From positions 1 to 64,000 of the forward strand of contig WOGZ01000015.1 of NCBI GenBank assembly GCA_009733775.1: a stretch of DNA of 64,000 nucleotides, in the 5' to 3' direction. Positions 24,347-36,745 of this stretch are shown here, in pieces. The number at the start of each line of letters is the position of its first letter. Position 1 is the first letter of the stretch. Origin of the DNA: Alectoria sarmentosa. Lineage: Eukaryota > Ascomycota > Lecanoromycetes > Lecanorales > Parmeliaceae. The position numbers were made by a program, and so were the translations under genes. A model generated the notes under the pieces. The model was not told where the DNA came from, made no database searches, and saw only the letters and a list, made by a program, of their open reading frames with translations.

Positions 24347-27300
24347 CTAAGTGTGTGTAGATCGCCTTCCAAAGTGGTGTAAAGCGTTCGTTCCCAGAGA
24401 TGTACCGACAACAGGGGAAGCTACCGCGCTGCCGTTGGCGTTGATATCATCGTCGTCATACCAGTCGTCGATTGCGCCCCGAAGCATCTTCCAGACGTTC
24501 CCGTTCGAAGGCTCCGTATCGACAATGTCCCTGGACTATCATTATCACCATGCCTCGAGTGCTGAGCGAACAAGGTACGCACATTGATAGGCCTAAGCCG
24601 GAGTCTAGCTGGTTGACTCGATTGATACCGTCAGGATCATTGCCGAAACGGATGAACTGGATTCCAAACTGTTCTCTCTCCATAGAGTTCTGCTCAAGGC
24701 TGTCCACCAACTTTTGGATCATTGTGGTTGGGTCGCAGCTGGGCTGCCAAACGCCATCAGTAAGGATATATACGTTTTGGCATCTTATCGGCCGCGTTGA
24801 TCTCGACCTATTGAAAATCGATGTCTTTGTTTTATGGTTTCTCGATTTGGCATGAAAATCTTGCAGAATGTCCCCTAAATCTGTCCTGATATTAGATATG
24901 CCAAAATATGGCACCTCATCTAAGATTCGTAGAAGCGGAGCAGTCTTTTTCGCTCTGTTTTTTTTTTCACGCGACATTGTAAAGCGTATTTCGATACCAT
25001 CAGGGTCTGTTGCCTTGACCATATATGCAAGAAGCTCGAAAAGATCACGCACTTCTTTACGATGAGGTTGCATCGAGGAGGAGTTGTCGATCAAAAAGAC
25101 CTGGTACTATTGTGAGTGTGGCAAACAGCGGAGGTAACACTGACTCACGTGATCCCTCTCGTTCAGATCTGCCAGAATATGGTCATCAGGTAGCTGGGAA
25201 AGTCTATGCTTCTTTTTGTCCTTCTTCCACTGCTGAGCAGCGGGGACAGTCAGAAAAGGAGGTCGTCGCCTTGGTTGGGTTTCGATCGGAGGGGGGGCGT
25301 TTGATGAATCAGCTGATGATAATCCAGGAGGCCGCGGTCCTGAAGCCATGTTGAGATGATGCTGGCCGGCTCGTGAGCCATTGTGTAGATTTTGAACCAA
25401 CGTCGCAGTACTAGTTCTAGACACTCCTCCTGGTGGGGCTATAAATGAATCGCGCTGACTGACGTTGTAGGTCTCTTGTCGGTCCTGGGCAAAAACATCA
25501 GGGCCGTTCCTAGTGTTAGCACCAGAGGAGAGATCAGATGGAGTCCGGCGTCGCCTGCGATGTGCATCAACTGGTTCCTGCCAGGAGGGACTAGAAGGAC
25601 TATCTTGTGAGAGACCAACATCAGAGAAGACGCGATTAAGATGGTTTCCAGAGAATTGATCTTGGTCCTCGTAGTCGGCATAGTTTGGATGATTGACCGG
25701 GCCTGCACTTTGTTGCCGGTTCCGCCGATCGATGTAGTGCAGCTGCCGGGGTGCCCTTTTGCCGAAGAAATCATCAGCGGGCCCATGATGAGCACCGTCT
25801 TCGTCATACGATGTATTGGCTAGACTGCCAGCGTGTGTATGTCTGGGTAAATATCGGCTGTGAGAATCGGTGGAACGAGATTGAAAGTGACTAGGCGGTG
25901 GCTCGGGAGGTGTTCGAGGTGGTGATTGGGTAACAGTCCCAGAGACGCTGCCAGTACCCGCGTACGATGCAGACCTCCTCAGCTTAGTCTCTGCTTCTTG
26001 CACAAGTCGATTGATTTGGTGACTCAAAAATCTCGCGGACGGCCGACTATGCTGCTCGATTAATATCACGTTCGTCACCAAATCCACAATTGCTCCAGTT
26101 ACGTGGTCGCGAACACGTATGTTATCAGTGAGAGTTCTGTGTATCTTCGTCACAGTATCAAGCACTAGGTACCCATCGTGAAAACAATTCCCATCTCTGA
26201 AGTTGGGGATTAGGGCAGTCTCCAGTCCGCGTCGCCGACGGTATTCTGACAACCCGCTCTTTCCGAGGACAAGCCAGACTGCTGCCTCACTGAGAATACA
26301 GCCGAGGCTCCAGATATCCACGCCCTGCTTGACTAGAAGAGGAAGATTCTCGATGTCGCTGTCTGCTCTACAGCACTCTGGGGCACCTGGATTACCGTCA
26401 GCCTTAGCGAAGTTGGGCAATTTGCTGGAGTGCAGCCTACCATAGGCGCGAGTACCATAAGTATCCCTATCAGTCGCCTCTCCTTGTGACGGTACAAATT
26501 TTTTAAAATGACTCAATCCAAGGTCGCCGAGCTTTAATTCATAGTCAGAAGGCGATCCTCCCTTCTTACTCTTCACGAAGACGTTGAGAGGTTTGACGTC
26601 TTGATGCCACCTAGAGATATTAGTAAGATCTCCATGCAGTGTGGAGGTGCTTGAGTACCCTTGAAATTTGGATGAGTCGGATGACGCTGCGGAGTCGCTC
26701 AGCTGCACACTATGTATGGCGACCAGAGCTCCCAAGATCTTGAAAATTTCGCGCCAGAACTTCATAATGTCTTCACCACTAGAAGGAGGTTCGACAGTGT
26801 TGAAGTATTCTTCCAGTGTTCCTCTATCTGCATACTCCAACAACACGTTGTATGTTCCATTTCGGATAAAGCTCCCGTGAAAGCCGATGATGTTGGCATT
26901 GGTCCTTCCACCATAATTGAGATGTGAGAAACCGCTCACTTCGTTATTATAATAGCGTTCGGCGTCGGGAGTGTTGTACGTCTTCAGTACGAAGGTGTGA
27001 GTGTCCAGTTTGGTAGAACCCTACTCGGGATAAGCAACATCAGAGAGGAGCACTCTGCGATGATTCCCACCTCTCGAGAAGGACCCTCACGGCCCAATTT
27101 ATTGTACGCCGGATGCAATTCGATTTTGTAAACGGTTGCGCTGCCGCCACCTCCGAGCTTCTTTTTAGATATGATTGGCAGTATCAAATCTTTTTCATCG
27201 AACTGCTGGTGTGTTTCATTTCGAAAGATTCGGGCGCAGAATTCCCACTGTTTACGGTAGAAGGATGTGAAGAAGTCGGCGTCTCCAGCCGAATTTGGAA

Positions 27301-27649
27301 AATGGGTAGGTCGAGATCTGAAGGGCAGATACTGGTCGCACAAGCTGTCATGGCGGACAAACAATTCGATGAAGTGTCCATTACCGATAAGCAGAAGTAT
27401 GAGGAAGACTTTGGCGTACTTCTTCCGGATGATTTCAGGATCGAGCTGGGGGGCGCCGTTGGGAAATGAAGCTGCTAAGAGCTTCTTTACTGGTCCAATG
27501 TCCTTAAAGTAGGCCTGGGTCTCCGGATCTGGGATGAATGGCCGATCGATTTCGAGTCCAGCATCGCTGATGCTCAACTGGCTCGCTCTATTGGCCCATG
27601 TGAGGAGATCTTGGATGTGTGGATGGTTGTCAGGCTGCGGCCCGACCAT
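24347..27649 (-). CDS. Protein kinase fused to a C-terminal von Willebrand A domain
   Basis: Four exons, all phase 0, GT-AG: 27649-27071, 27020-25149, 25106-24579 and 24535-24347; 1055 residues. A helical N-terminal region of about 160 residues precedes the kinase. The Gly-rich loop is LGGGGSATVYK (165-175) and the ATP-binding Lys is in FVLKTY (about 206). The catalytic loop reads WHQDVKPLNVF (about 331-341), so Gln replaces the usual Arg of HRD. The metal motif is DLG (about 359-361), followed by GAPEC. A Ser/Pro/Arg-rich linker of roughly 300 residues with RPPGLSSADSS-type low complexity leads to the vWA domain (818 onward), whose MIDAS is DNSSSMQ. vWA domains bind ligands through a metal ion; here it may recruit a partner to the kinase, which is inference. 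The start is the first ATG in the frame. It lies in tandem with the CorA-like gene, about 670 bp apart. Confidence 0.88.
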
Positions 27650-28314
27650 TCTGCAGATCGTCGTCACTTTGGAGGGACCGCAGCTGGGGGAACTGAAGCG
27701 CAATAGCACAACTCAACATGCTTGTTGTCTTTGGTGATGTGTTCCGGGCTGCTTCAGATTGCTTCGATGGTTTGTTGATCTCATTCAGAATGGATCGTTG
27801 GAGGGTCCCCCTCGACTTTATTTACTGGCTGACTATCGGAAGCGCTAACCAGCGATACCTACCTTACATAGGTACAAGGCTACTCACCTTGACACTGCCA
27901 CTACGCGTGCTGGCCAGCAATGCCCCGGGCCCAAGGCAGAAATGAGCAGGTATGGAGCAGTGCTTTCAGTCTACTTGCTTTCTTCGTAGATTATTCACCC
28001 TATGACCACGCTGCGCCCTGCACTATGACCATTCTAAGCACTATGATATCTGTGACAAAAATGCTAATGAAGGGGTCTTTGGCCTCCTGCGACATGTACT
28101 CATTCAGTCACAAGTCCACCTGGCATTTTATGCCCAATAACTTCGATCTTCTCAACGCTAATCGCAAGTCTACATGATATTCTTTTCACGAATCATGAAA
28201 ACACTAACCGCAACTCCGCCTGGCCTTCTTTGTGCTGCATAACCCCGAAGCCATCGAATGAACAGAAGCCTGATCGGCTAATTCATCGCAAGAAGTATCT
28301 GTTTTCTTCAGCCG
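27650..28314. other. Intergenic region upstream of the kinase-vWA gene
   Basis: About 660 bp between the start of the kinase gene and the stop of the CorA-like gene, both on the minus strand. It should hold the kinase promoter; no clear TATA box is visible. Confidence 0.5.
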
Positions 28315-31150
28315 CTATACATGAGACTTGGATGTAATGGTCCTCGTACGTAGCTTCTCTTTCCGGGTTTCCCACCAATAGACGCCATACCAGGCCGACA
28401 GTGTGACCACCACAAGGGGCAAGCTGATCGTAATGTACAGTCTGAGCGATCCTAGCTGGACAGTGTTACCGAACTGGCCTGTGTTTGTTGCTCTAAATAT
28501 GTCGGTGCTCATAAGTGTCTACCTTGTTGTCAGCCATGTATTGGGAGAAAGATCAAAGACATACTGATATAAAGGTGCCTGGTAGGAAAAACAAAGTGAC
28601 GAGGGTAATTATTCTCATAGAGACCGTTTCTTGTTTTGTTTTCTGTGCAATTTGATGCATTTCGTATGTGATACTTTCCATATTACGCGTAGATTCGTGG
28701 GCTTTGCCTGCGAGAACTTTGCTAGCTTCCATGTTTAGATTGGCTCTTTGAGCAAGCGTTTTGCTAGCTTCCATATTTCGATACTCCAAGATGCCGTATA
28801 GCTGCTGGACATCAGCTTACACAGATCGAAAACTCGACGAACATGACATACCAGGCTCTTCCTATCAGCCAGCAGGCGTAGAAGTGTTTCACTTCTTGAC
28901 TGTTGCATTCGCAGATCGTTCTCGACGGATATAATGCGTTTCTCGAATCGAGGAATGTCCCCTTTGCACTTCAAAATTAGCTCGCACGGCCATCCATCAG
29001 ACTCGAAAATGGAGCGGTAATGCTGCCTCAGCTCGGCAAGGACGTCAACGTTGATCTTAAGTACCAACAGAGTCTCATCGACTTTTTCCTGAATAAAGTG
29101 TATTCTCTGCAAATCACTAAAAGAGAAATCTTGGCTGCTAATTGTGACATGTCGTTGGAGTGTTTCATAGTCCAATTCCTGCGATGCTGGGCCGACATCC
29201 GACAGTGTCCTACAATCCGAAGTCGGTCGACGTTTCAAATGATACGCCTGTGTCGGCGGTCTTCGCAAGACTGGATCAGACAGGGTGATCTCCCTATTAG
29301 AGTTTGCGTACTGTGCCAGTCTAGAGGGTCCCTCATCAACCATTGAGCCGGGAAATGGGCCAACCATTGCCGAGAGCGTTGGACGGGTTGTGGCCTGAAG
29401 TGCTTCTTCTAGGAAATTAATATACCAACGCCAATTCTCCCCAGACCATTCACTCATAATGATATGGATAGCGAGCGTTGATGCAAATGCACGATCCACC
29501 GTACCAAAGCATGTTTCTGGAAGACCTCGAGACCCTGTTGCTGATTTGATCCGCTTCTTCAATAACTGATCTCCTTTTATAACTATCCAGTTGGTCCGAC
29601 CAGTTTCAACGTCGAATGAGTGATATAACGCCGATTGGCGGATAGACCATGGCCACTCAGGTTGACCTTTTGACTGCTCTACCGATTTCAGATTGTAACA
29701 AAGATGGAAGTCACGCCCGGACCACCCGAGCTCAGATATTCTCAACCCAGTATCAAGGTCCGAAAATCTGTTTTCGTATTTGAAACCGCTGAAGTAAAGA
29801 TCTTGGGCATATTGCTGATTACCAAAAGGGAACAAGAAGTCTAGAAAGGATGGCAGGACCTGGTGATAGGTAAATACCAAAGTGAGCATTTCCCGAGATA
29901 CTCTCAAGCTTGCCCGCGAATGTGGTGCATGCAAAAACCTAGAATCAAGTAATTGAGCCTGTGCAAAGTTTCAGATCTGAGTGTGATTCCACTTACACAA
30001 ATCTGCACCATGGATCCTCGCGTTCGGGAGGAGATCCAATCCGAAGGTGCTTTTTCAACTCGTCCATATAAGCTATACGAAAAGGCCAGAATGCTGGGAT
30101 TGAGTAGATTAGAAGCCGTTATCAGGTGATCGTAGATCTAGCTCGAGGTTTGCTGACGCACAGTTGCCATGGGCATCGAATTCCCAGAAATCCAAGGCCG
30201 CCTCAGCGTCGCTTTGAAACAGACTATCTTCGCGTTCATTCAGCCGCTGATAATAAGCGGTCAAGTTGTAATTGTATATGTTGGGCTGGATCAAGTTCTG
30301 TGGATAGGAGTTGGCTTCGTCACAAGAGGTGGCCAATTGTTCCATTGCAGAGTCGTTGAAAGTCATGTAATGGAAGGCGATTACGGGCTCTTTTATCTTT
30401 AAGCTGAGGCACTGCCTCATCAGTCGGGTCCTTGAACGGCATGGGCATACGCCTATGGGGGGCTCTGTGCAATGTCTATGATGTCCGTCTCAAGGCACTC
30501 TTCCAGAGGAAGAAAAGCGGAGGAAGTAAGCCCGGATGTTATGTATTTTGTGCCTGCGTGGCTGTTGTCCACTACAAAGCTAACGGATGCGAAGTATTCG
30601 GAGCATTGATGACAGACAAGACGAAGTGGACGAACGAGAATGATAGTAATGAAAATCCGTGGTTACTAGACAGCCCCGCCAAATTTGAAAGACAACCCGA
30701 CATGCCGAAATGCAGCTAGTGTGTGCCTCGACTGACTAGCCGCAGCAGAATCCCTCTGATCAGACGATTCCCTTAAGACTGCACTGCTATTGACCCTGAG
30801 ATGTGACAGTCGCCTGTCTCCTGCATTCTGCGCCTTGTTGCCTTGCCCACTATGCGCGTCAGTCGTCTTGGATTCGCAGCTCAAGTATTTCTTGTTTTTC
30901 AGACTGTCTTTCTGTAAGGCTACAAGCTTCATGACTAGCCTAGGAGACTCACCTCTGACAGAAGCCTTGCAATCCAGAATCTATAGGTGTCATTGACATG
31001 CTAGAGCTCGCCGTCAGCTATCCATAATAGACGCCCATTTCGGGATTACTTACCTCGACATAGAACTTGTAATTGCCAAATTTCTTCTTCAAATAACCCT
31101 CGACAATGGATTGGTTCAGGCGATAGGAATCAATAGTATCGTAGACCATA
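28315..31150 (-). CDS. Fungal CorA-like membrane protein
   Basis: Well supported exons, in phase: 30162 (start of this exon unresolved), 30093-29997, 29938-28852, 28804-28565, 28518-28315. The core contains HAPHSRASLRVSREML, YHQVLPSFLDFLFPFG and the FSGFKYENR region typical of fungal CorA-like (Mg2+ transporter superfamily-like) proteins. A helical stretch with NMEASK repeats follows. Then come two C-terminal membrane helices: ITLVTLFFLPGTFIS and, after a short loop, LYITISLPLVVVTLSAWYG. The CorA GMN signature is not seen; FLPGTFIS stands in its place, as in many fungal paralogues, so ion transport is unproven. Possible 5' exons are 31150-31055 (from ATG, reading VYDTIDSYRLNQSIV), 30999-30952 and about 30919-30666; their linkage to the core is uncertain. 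Confidence 0.75.
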
Positions 31151-31972
31151 GTGATTCAGATGTAAGCCGCTGAGTTACCGAATTCTGGGGCTTCTGGCGC
31201 TATGAAACAGGCGGTCTCTGTCCAAAAAGGAGGGGTTTTCGGTGAAGTAAAGGAAGGAGGCAATGAAATGGGGCAGGGAATTCTTGAATATATAAAAAAC
31301 GATGGCCTGCTTGAGTGTGGCCTAGCGGTTCAGCACTTGCAGGGTCAGCAGGGTCGACATCGCAACCTACACCTAGAGTACTCAGCTGTGACAGCATGCG
31401 GCTTATAAATATTGGGCCTATGTACTCATGTTTCGTTGATTGTATTGGCTAGCCTTGTGAAGGTCTGAGCCTCCCCGCATGTTCGAGGCTTGTCTACCTT
31501 TTGACCATTTACCTTCTCAAAGCCCGGGTTTTCTTTTGCCACAGTGGTGCCCGGCAATGGTTCCTTCATAGACACGCAAGGCTAAGCGTACTACAGGTGA
31601 GCTCCTCAGCGTCATAGGCATCGCAAGCCTGACGAAAGGCTTCTGTGATCAAAAGGCGGATGTTGACATTCTGAGAGTACTGCTTTGAGCTGGAGAAAAC
31701 GGTCACCGTAGAGTTTCAGATTGCTTGTAGGCCAAGAAAGCGTCTGAACGTCAGAGCCTCAACTCGTAAAAGCCTCTGGACCTTAATATGTAGATCTACT
31801 CAATTGCTCGCATGTCACCGTTGCTCTTGCGTTTCCTTGACACTCTTTGCTTGGGACGTTGAATAGCCAATTAGATGTTTCGAGAAACCGTGGCCACACC
31901 ATCTAGATCTTTTCAAGCATGAAACTCAGCCCAATTCATAGATGGAAACTGGAAACAAACTTGAGTCGTTTG
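31151..31972. other. Intergenic DNA left of the copia insertion
   Basis: No gene recognised. Before the insertion this segment was joined to 39606 onward, so it was probably part of a shared upstream region of the CorA-like gene (-) and the Munc13-like gene (+). Confidence 0.5.
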
Positions 31973-31977
31973 ATATG
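31973..31977 (+). repeat. Target site duplication (left), ATATG
   Basis: The five bases ATATG directly precede the left LTR and recur exactly at 39601-39605 directly after the right LTR. Five bases is the usual copia duplication length. Confidence 0.9.
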
Positions 31978-32304
31978 TGTTGTTTGGACCCACTCATTAG
32001 GTAATAGACTCGCTTATATGTGTCATACGGAGGACTCATGTGGACCATGTGGGTTCGGCAAATGATCATGAAAGTAATACCCCTGAGTTCGCCACTTTTC
32101 GGTAGGGAACCCATAGGAATTCGACAGTTGTCTGAGTCCGATTTCGGGGCCCCTTTGTTCTATATAAACTGAATCATGACCGTTTTCATGTTTTTTTCTT
32201 TATGTTATTTAAACACGATCATTATCATAATCATAATCACAATTTATTATTATTAAAATTATTCGATTATTAATTATTTCGCTTCGCAATCTATTCTCGT
32301 AACA
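31978..32304 (+). repeat. Left LTR (outer half intact, inner half mutated)
   Basis: Begins TGTTGTTTGG and ends CGTAACA. The outer portion (about 31978-32170) keeps GG and CC pairs; the inner portion (about 32180-32304) carries many C-to-T and G-to-A changes relative to the right LTR. The length matches the right copy exactly. Confidence 0.92.
32161..32168 (+). promoter_or_regulatory. TATA-like box in the LTR
   Basis: TATATAAA, present at the same LTR position in the right copy (39457-39464). In the right LTR it would face the Munc13-like gene. A promoter role is inferred. Confidence 0.4.
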
Positions 32305-32777
32305 AATTATAAACTTGATTAATTTATTTATCAAATAATCATTAAACGAGATCTCGTTATCGTTTCAATGAAATAAAATATAATATTCGTCGATCGAAAG
32401 ACGACGTTATTAAGTTTTTACATTATTATATAAAATTCGAATTCATTAAATGAAAAATTTATAACATTTATTAAAAAAAGTAAAAAAAAAATGTTGAAAA
32501 TCGATTTAAACGACTTAAATAAATCGTTATTAAAGTATTTATATATCAAGCTATTTACTTTAAAAATTCATAATCATAATAATTAAATTTAAGTTCACAA
32601 AATGTTTTTTATAAAACGTGATATATAAGACATTATGAAAAATATTAAAAAATACTCGAACGATGATAAAGAAAAACGCAATTGAATGCTTATAAATTAT
32701 TAAATAATTATTATATTAATTATTAATGTGAAAAAAACGCAATAAAGTTATATAAATAATATAAACTTATTTAAAAA

Positions 32778-32959
32778 TGTTAAAAAACGAACGTAAAATC
32801 AGAATAATGTATATAAATTCGATATAAATAAAATTTTATTTATGAGAATTTATATAAGATGAAAAACTCGCATGAATATAAAGGCAAGTGTCAAGTTACG
32901 TTAAACTCGATCGAGCCTCGCATAGTAAATGAGAAGATAAAAAAAAAATTATAATATTA
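32778..32959. repeat. Nested direct repeat C, left copy (LTR-like)
   Basis: About 180 bp that recur at 34968-35149 in the same orientation: aaaacgaacgtaaaat near the start, then gatataaataaaattttat, then the tcaagt/cgttaaa/cgatcgag core. It starts TGTT and lies within the copia 5' region before the gag relic, so it is probably the LTR of a second element inserted into the first. Confidence 0.7.
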
Positions 32960-34967
32960 TCTCTTTTTTCAAATCGTTATATTCGTATAATTAATATAAT
33001 TGAGAAGATAAAGACGTAGATTAAACATCGAGTGCGTTTTTTTAAGTTCTTTTTTGTTAGTCATAAAAGAATCGAAAAAATTATAAACTTTTTAATGTAT
33101 AAAATGATAAATTCTCGAGGTCTTCATCGATCGTAATTTAGGGTCGAATCTTATAAAAATTGACTTCGAACGTAGTTAACAGCTATGCGAATAAAGGAAA
33201 TTAAATAAAGAATAATTTTGATGTAAAAGTGTTGAGTGATGATATCATTTAATGTTTCTTTCAAAGTAAACATTTGAGTTTTAGCGTATTCTTTTACAAT
33301 AAGTTTAAATCGTTTAAAAACGAAAAGTTCGATGTTTTGTCGAATCGAATGTTGATTGAAATGCGTTAATTGAATGCAGTTAAATTACGCTATCAAGTTT
33401 GATGTTATCGCTTGAAGATGTTAAAGAAAGTAAATTTAACGTAAACCTACTTTAAACCTCTGTGTTAGTCTTTTTTAATAATTTTTTTAATCTTTTTGCC
33501 TTTGCATAATGCATTTTCATTTATAATTATATAACTTATTTTTTAATAGCGAAAGCATTTGCTTTGCTAACGTAATTGTTTAAAAAATTCGTTTAAATGT
33601 ACATTCGTTTTATAGTAACCTTTTGATTCATTTTTATTTAATGTCTTGTTTATCTCGTTTATTTTATTTAAATGTGATAAATTCGTATTATAATCATCAT
33701 ATTTTTGATTAACGCCGTATTGTTAATTTGCAAAGCGCAGATTAATGTCGCATTATCGAAGTTGTTTAACGTAATTTTTGAAAATCTTAAATTTTTGATT
33801 TATGATGTATTATCGAAGATAATGTATAATAATACGTGTAAAATGAAATATCTTTTATTGCTCTGATAGTTATAAAAGTGTAATAATTATCGTGTACTTG
33901 ATTAGAAATTTATCGAACGTTTGTTTTTTTTTATGTTGAAATTCGAATTATAAAGTCTCGCATCGAATGTTTTATATAAATCAAATTCGTTATATATATT
34001 ATTAAGGTCTTTAGGCACTTTTTGAGCGATAATGTAAAAGTTTATGATATTATTTAAATATCGTATTTTGATGATATCGAATATAGTAAATTTGCAATAA
34101 TTTCGTATATAATCGATATAAGATTACTTTATAAAGAAGAGCATTACGTTTACTTTAAATTTAATTTATAAATATAATCGTTAAGCCTTTCATTTGAAGA
34201 CATTTTCATAAAATTTAAATACGTTAATATAATACTTGTTAGTTTTTTGAGAAATAGACGCAAATCCCGAATTTATTAAATTTTTCAAATTTATTTTTAT
34301 GTGAAATGATAAAAAGGTAGGCGCAAATCTTTGTTTTATTAAATTTTTCTAATTTGTGTTCGTGTTGAGCGTTAAAAAAATAAACGCAAATCTTAATCTT
34401 GATAAACCTTTTAAACTTTTCTTAATGTGTCGAAATAAAGATTTTATTTTTTTTCCCACAAACTTCTTTTCTTTATCATTTAAATTATACATTTTTTCTT
34501 TTTTAAATTATAATCGAGTCATTTGATTGATTAATTCTTTGATTAATTCTTTGATCGTGAAACGATATTAATTTTATAACTATCTGAGTTGATTAAAAAT
34601 GTTAATTTCCTGCTGCAACTAAATCTGAAATTATTAAATTTAATTGTGTAATTATTAAATTGTCGATTTCATCTCCTCATTTTTCTGAGCAATAATTATA
34701 TGATTTTTCTAAAAATAAATGTGTTATTTAATGTGTTTTTACTTCGCATTTTATTTCGTCTCGAACTTCGCATCGAAATTCACATAATAATTCTTTTGTT
34801 TAATACGACCGTTTATAAATTTGATTATAATGTTTTTTGCTTAATATTTTACTTGATGTCTTACTTGCTTTCTTTATTTAATGTTTTGCTTATTTTTTTG
34901 TTTAAGACGTTTAAAAGACTTTTTAACGACTAAACGTCGTCGTAATCAAAAAGAATAAATAAAATTA

Positions 34968-35149
34968 TATCAAAAAACGAACGTAAAATTAAAATGATGT
35001 ATATAAGTTCGATATAAATAAAATTTTATTTATGAGAATTTATATAAAATGAGAAATTCGTATAAATATAAAAGCAAATGTTAAGTCGCGTTAAATTCAA
35101 TCGAGTCTCGCATGATAGATAAAAAGATAGAAAAAATAATATTATAACA
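34968..35149. repeat. Nested direct repeat C, right copy (LTR-like)
   Basis: Second copy of 32778-32959, ending ATTATAACA. About 2.0 kb lie between the copies, AT-rich with relatively more G on the plus strand than the rest of the copia body, and no coding relic that I can name. The target duplication is not recoverable. Confidence 0.7.
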
Positions 35150-35572
35150 TTAAACGTATAAAATGAATTAAAACGACTTTATAAAATGAGTGATAAAAAA
35201 CGTTTATCATTTATATTATAACGATTTTTCGATTATATTAAAAATAGCGATAAATCAATCGATAAAATAACGATAATTTTAAAATAATTAAACGACGAAA
35301 TTTATAACCTCGTATCGAATGTAAAGTTATCGAATATATATTATGCGATTATAATCGTAAATGTATATTAAAGAAATAAATACGATATAACGAAGCACAT
35401 CTTAAATCAAATCGATATTTTTATTATAACATTAATTTTAAAACAATTACGTATTGTGAAATAAGATATTAAACGTAAAAATAATTTAAACATTATTAAT
35501 GTAAAGAGAAATCGTGATGATAAGCAAAATCAAAAAAATCGCTCGAAGAATAATAATCTCATAAACGTCAAA

Positions 35573-35614
35573 TGCTTTAAATATAATAAGAAAAATTATT
35601 ATAAATCGAATTGT
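35573..35614 (+). pseudogene. Copia gag zinc-knuckle relic
   Basis: Reads CFKYNKKNYYKSNC. This is the CX2CX4HX4C spacing with the second Cys changed to Tyr and the His changed to Tyr. Both are the products expected from single G-to-A (TGT to TAT) and C-to-T (CAT to TAT) changes, so the knuckle can no longer bind zinc. Confidence 0.85.
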
Positions 35615-36360
35615 TTTAATTTCAAAAAAAAAGGGAAGAAGGCGAATAAAGACGATATTTTATAATCAAAAAATGATCGTAAAGCTTTCAATAAGTTTAT
35701 AACTCGCTCTCTTAAACGAAAAAACAAAATTATTATTATAACGAAAAAAGAGGATAATAATGTAAAAGACATATTTTATAAAAAACGTATTTGAATAATC
35801 ACATATCGCAAATATGTTATAAAGATCCTCGAATAAATCATCGATTCAAAAATCACACGTCACATAATATCTCAAAAAAATTTATTTATTAACATAATTC
35901 ATTACGATAAAATAATGAAATTTGATAATTAAAATAAATTATCATATAAAAATATAAGCGACATTCGTATACGAGTCGATCGTTAAATATAAATTTTAAA
36001 GAATATATTTTATGTATCGAACATAAAAATCAATTTATTATTTATTATCGCTTTTAATAAACGTGAATTTTTAATATACTTCGATAATTAGATAATACGA
36101 ATCATTAACAAAAAAACGAATAATATCGTCGCTCTTAATTATGTGAAAAATAATTTTTACGAGTTAATTAATTGCAATTTCGATAAAATATTTATATTAA
36201 TTAATCGAACGATTATAATCATTACGAAGATTTTATTTAAACGTAAACATCTTATTTTTATAACATTCGAGTTAATATATTAATAATTTAATTATTCGAG
36301 AACATATAAATTGAAAAATTTACATTTTCATATTTATAAAATAAATCGATTTAAGATTTT

Positions 36361-36745
36361 AAAAGATTTCGATTGCGATATATGTGATGTTACGAAAATA
36401 ATCAAAATTATTAACAAAAAGTCTTATATAAAGATTACGATATCAATAACAAAAATATATATCGACTTTTAAAACAAGTTTTTTATAAATAATATTAAAA
36501 GAGAATATGTGTACTTCGTGTCGCTTATTGATGAGATAATTAAATAAACGATGATACGACTTATCGCATTTAAAATCGAAATTTATGATTTTTTAATTCA
36601 CGAGATCAAACATTTATTAATTGAAGATAAAAAATTAATAATGTGTATTCGTATTAATAATGCACTTAAATATAAAATCATCGAGAAAAAATTACGCGAT
36701 ATAAATGTTTATATAAAATTTACCTTTATTTATATCGCATATTAA
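36361..36745 (+). pseudogene. Copia integrase relic
   Basis: Starts around FDCDICDVTKIIKII, the GAG-pre-integrase/integrase zinc-finger end of copia. It continues, with stops, to a frame (36551-36745) containing IRINNALKYKIIEKKL, the degraded second catalytic Asp region (RSDN-A-EY in intact elements, with the Asp lost). Confidence 0.75.

Noticed and set aside
30094..30161. Apparent frameshift in the CorA-like gene
   Set aside because: A 68-nt intron with a GTGCGT donor, a CTAAT branch site and a CAG acceptor restores the frame, so no mutation is needed.
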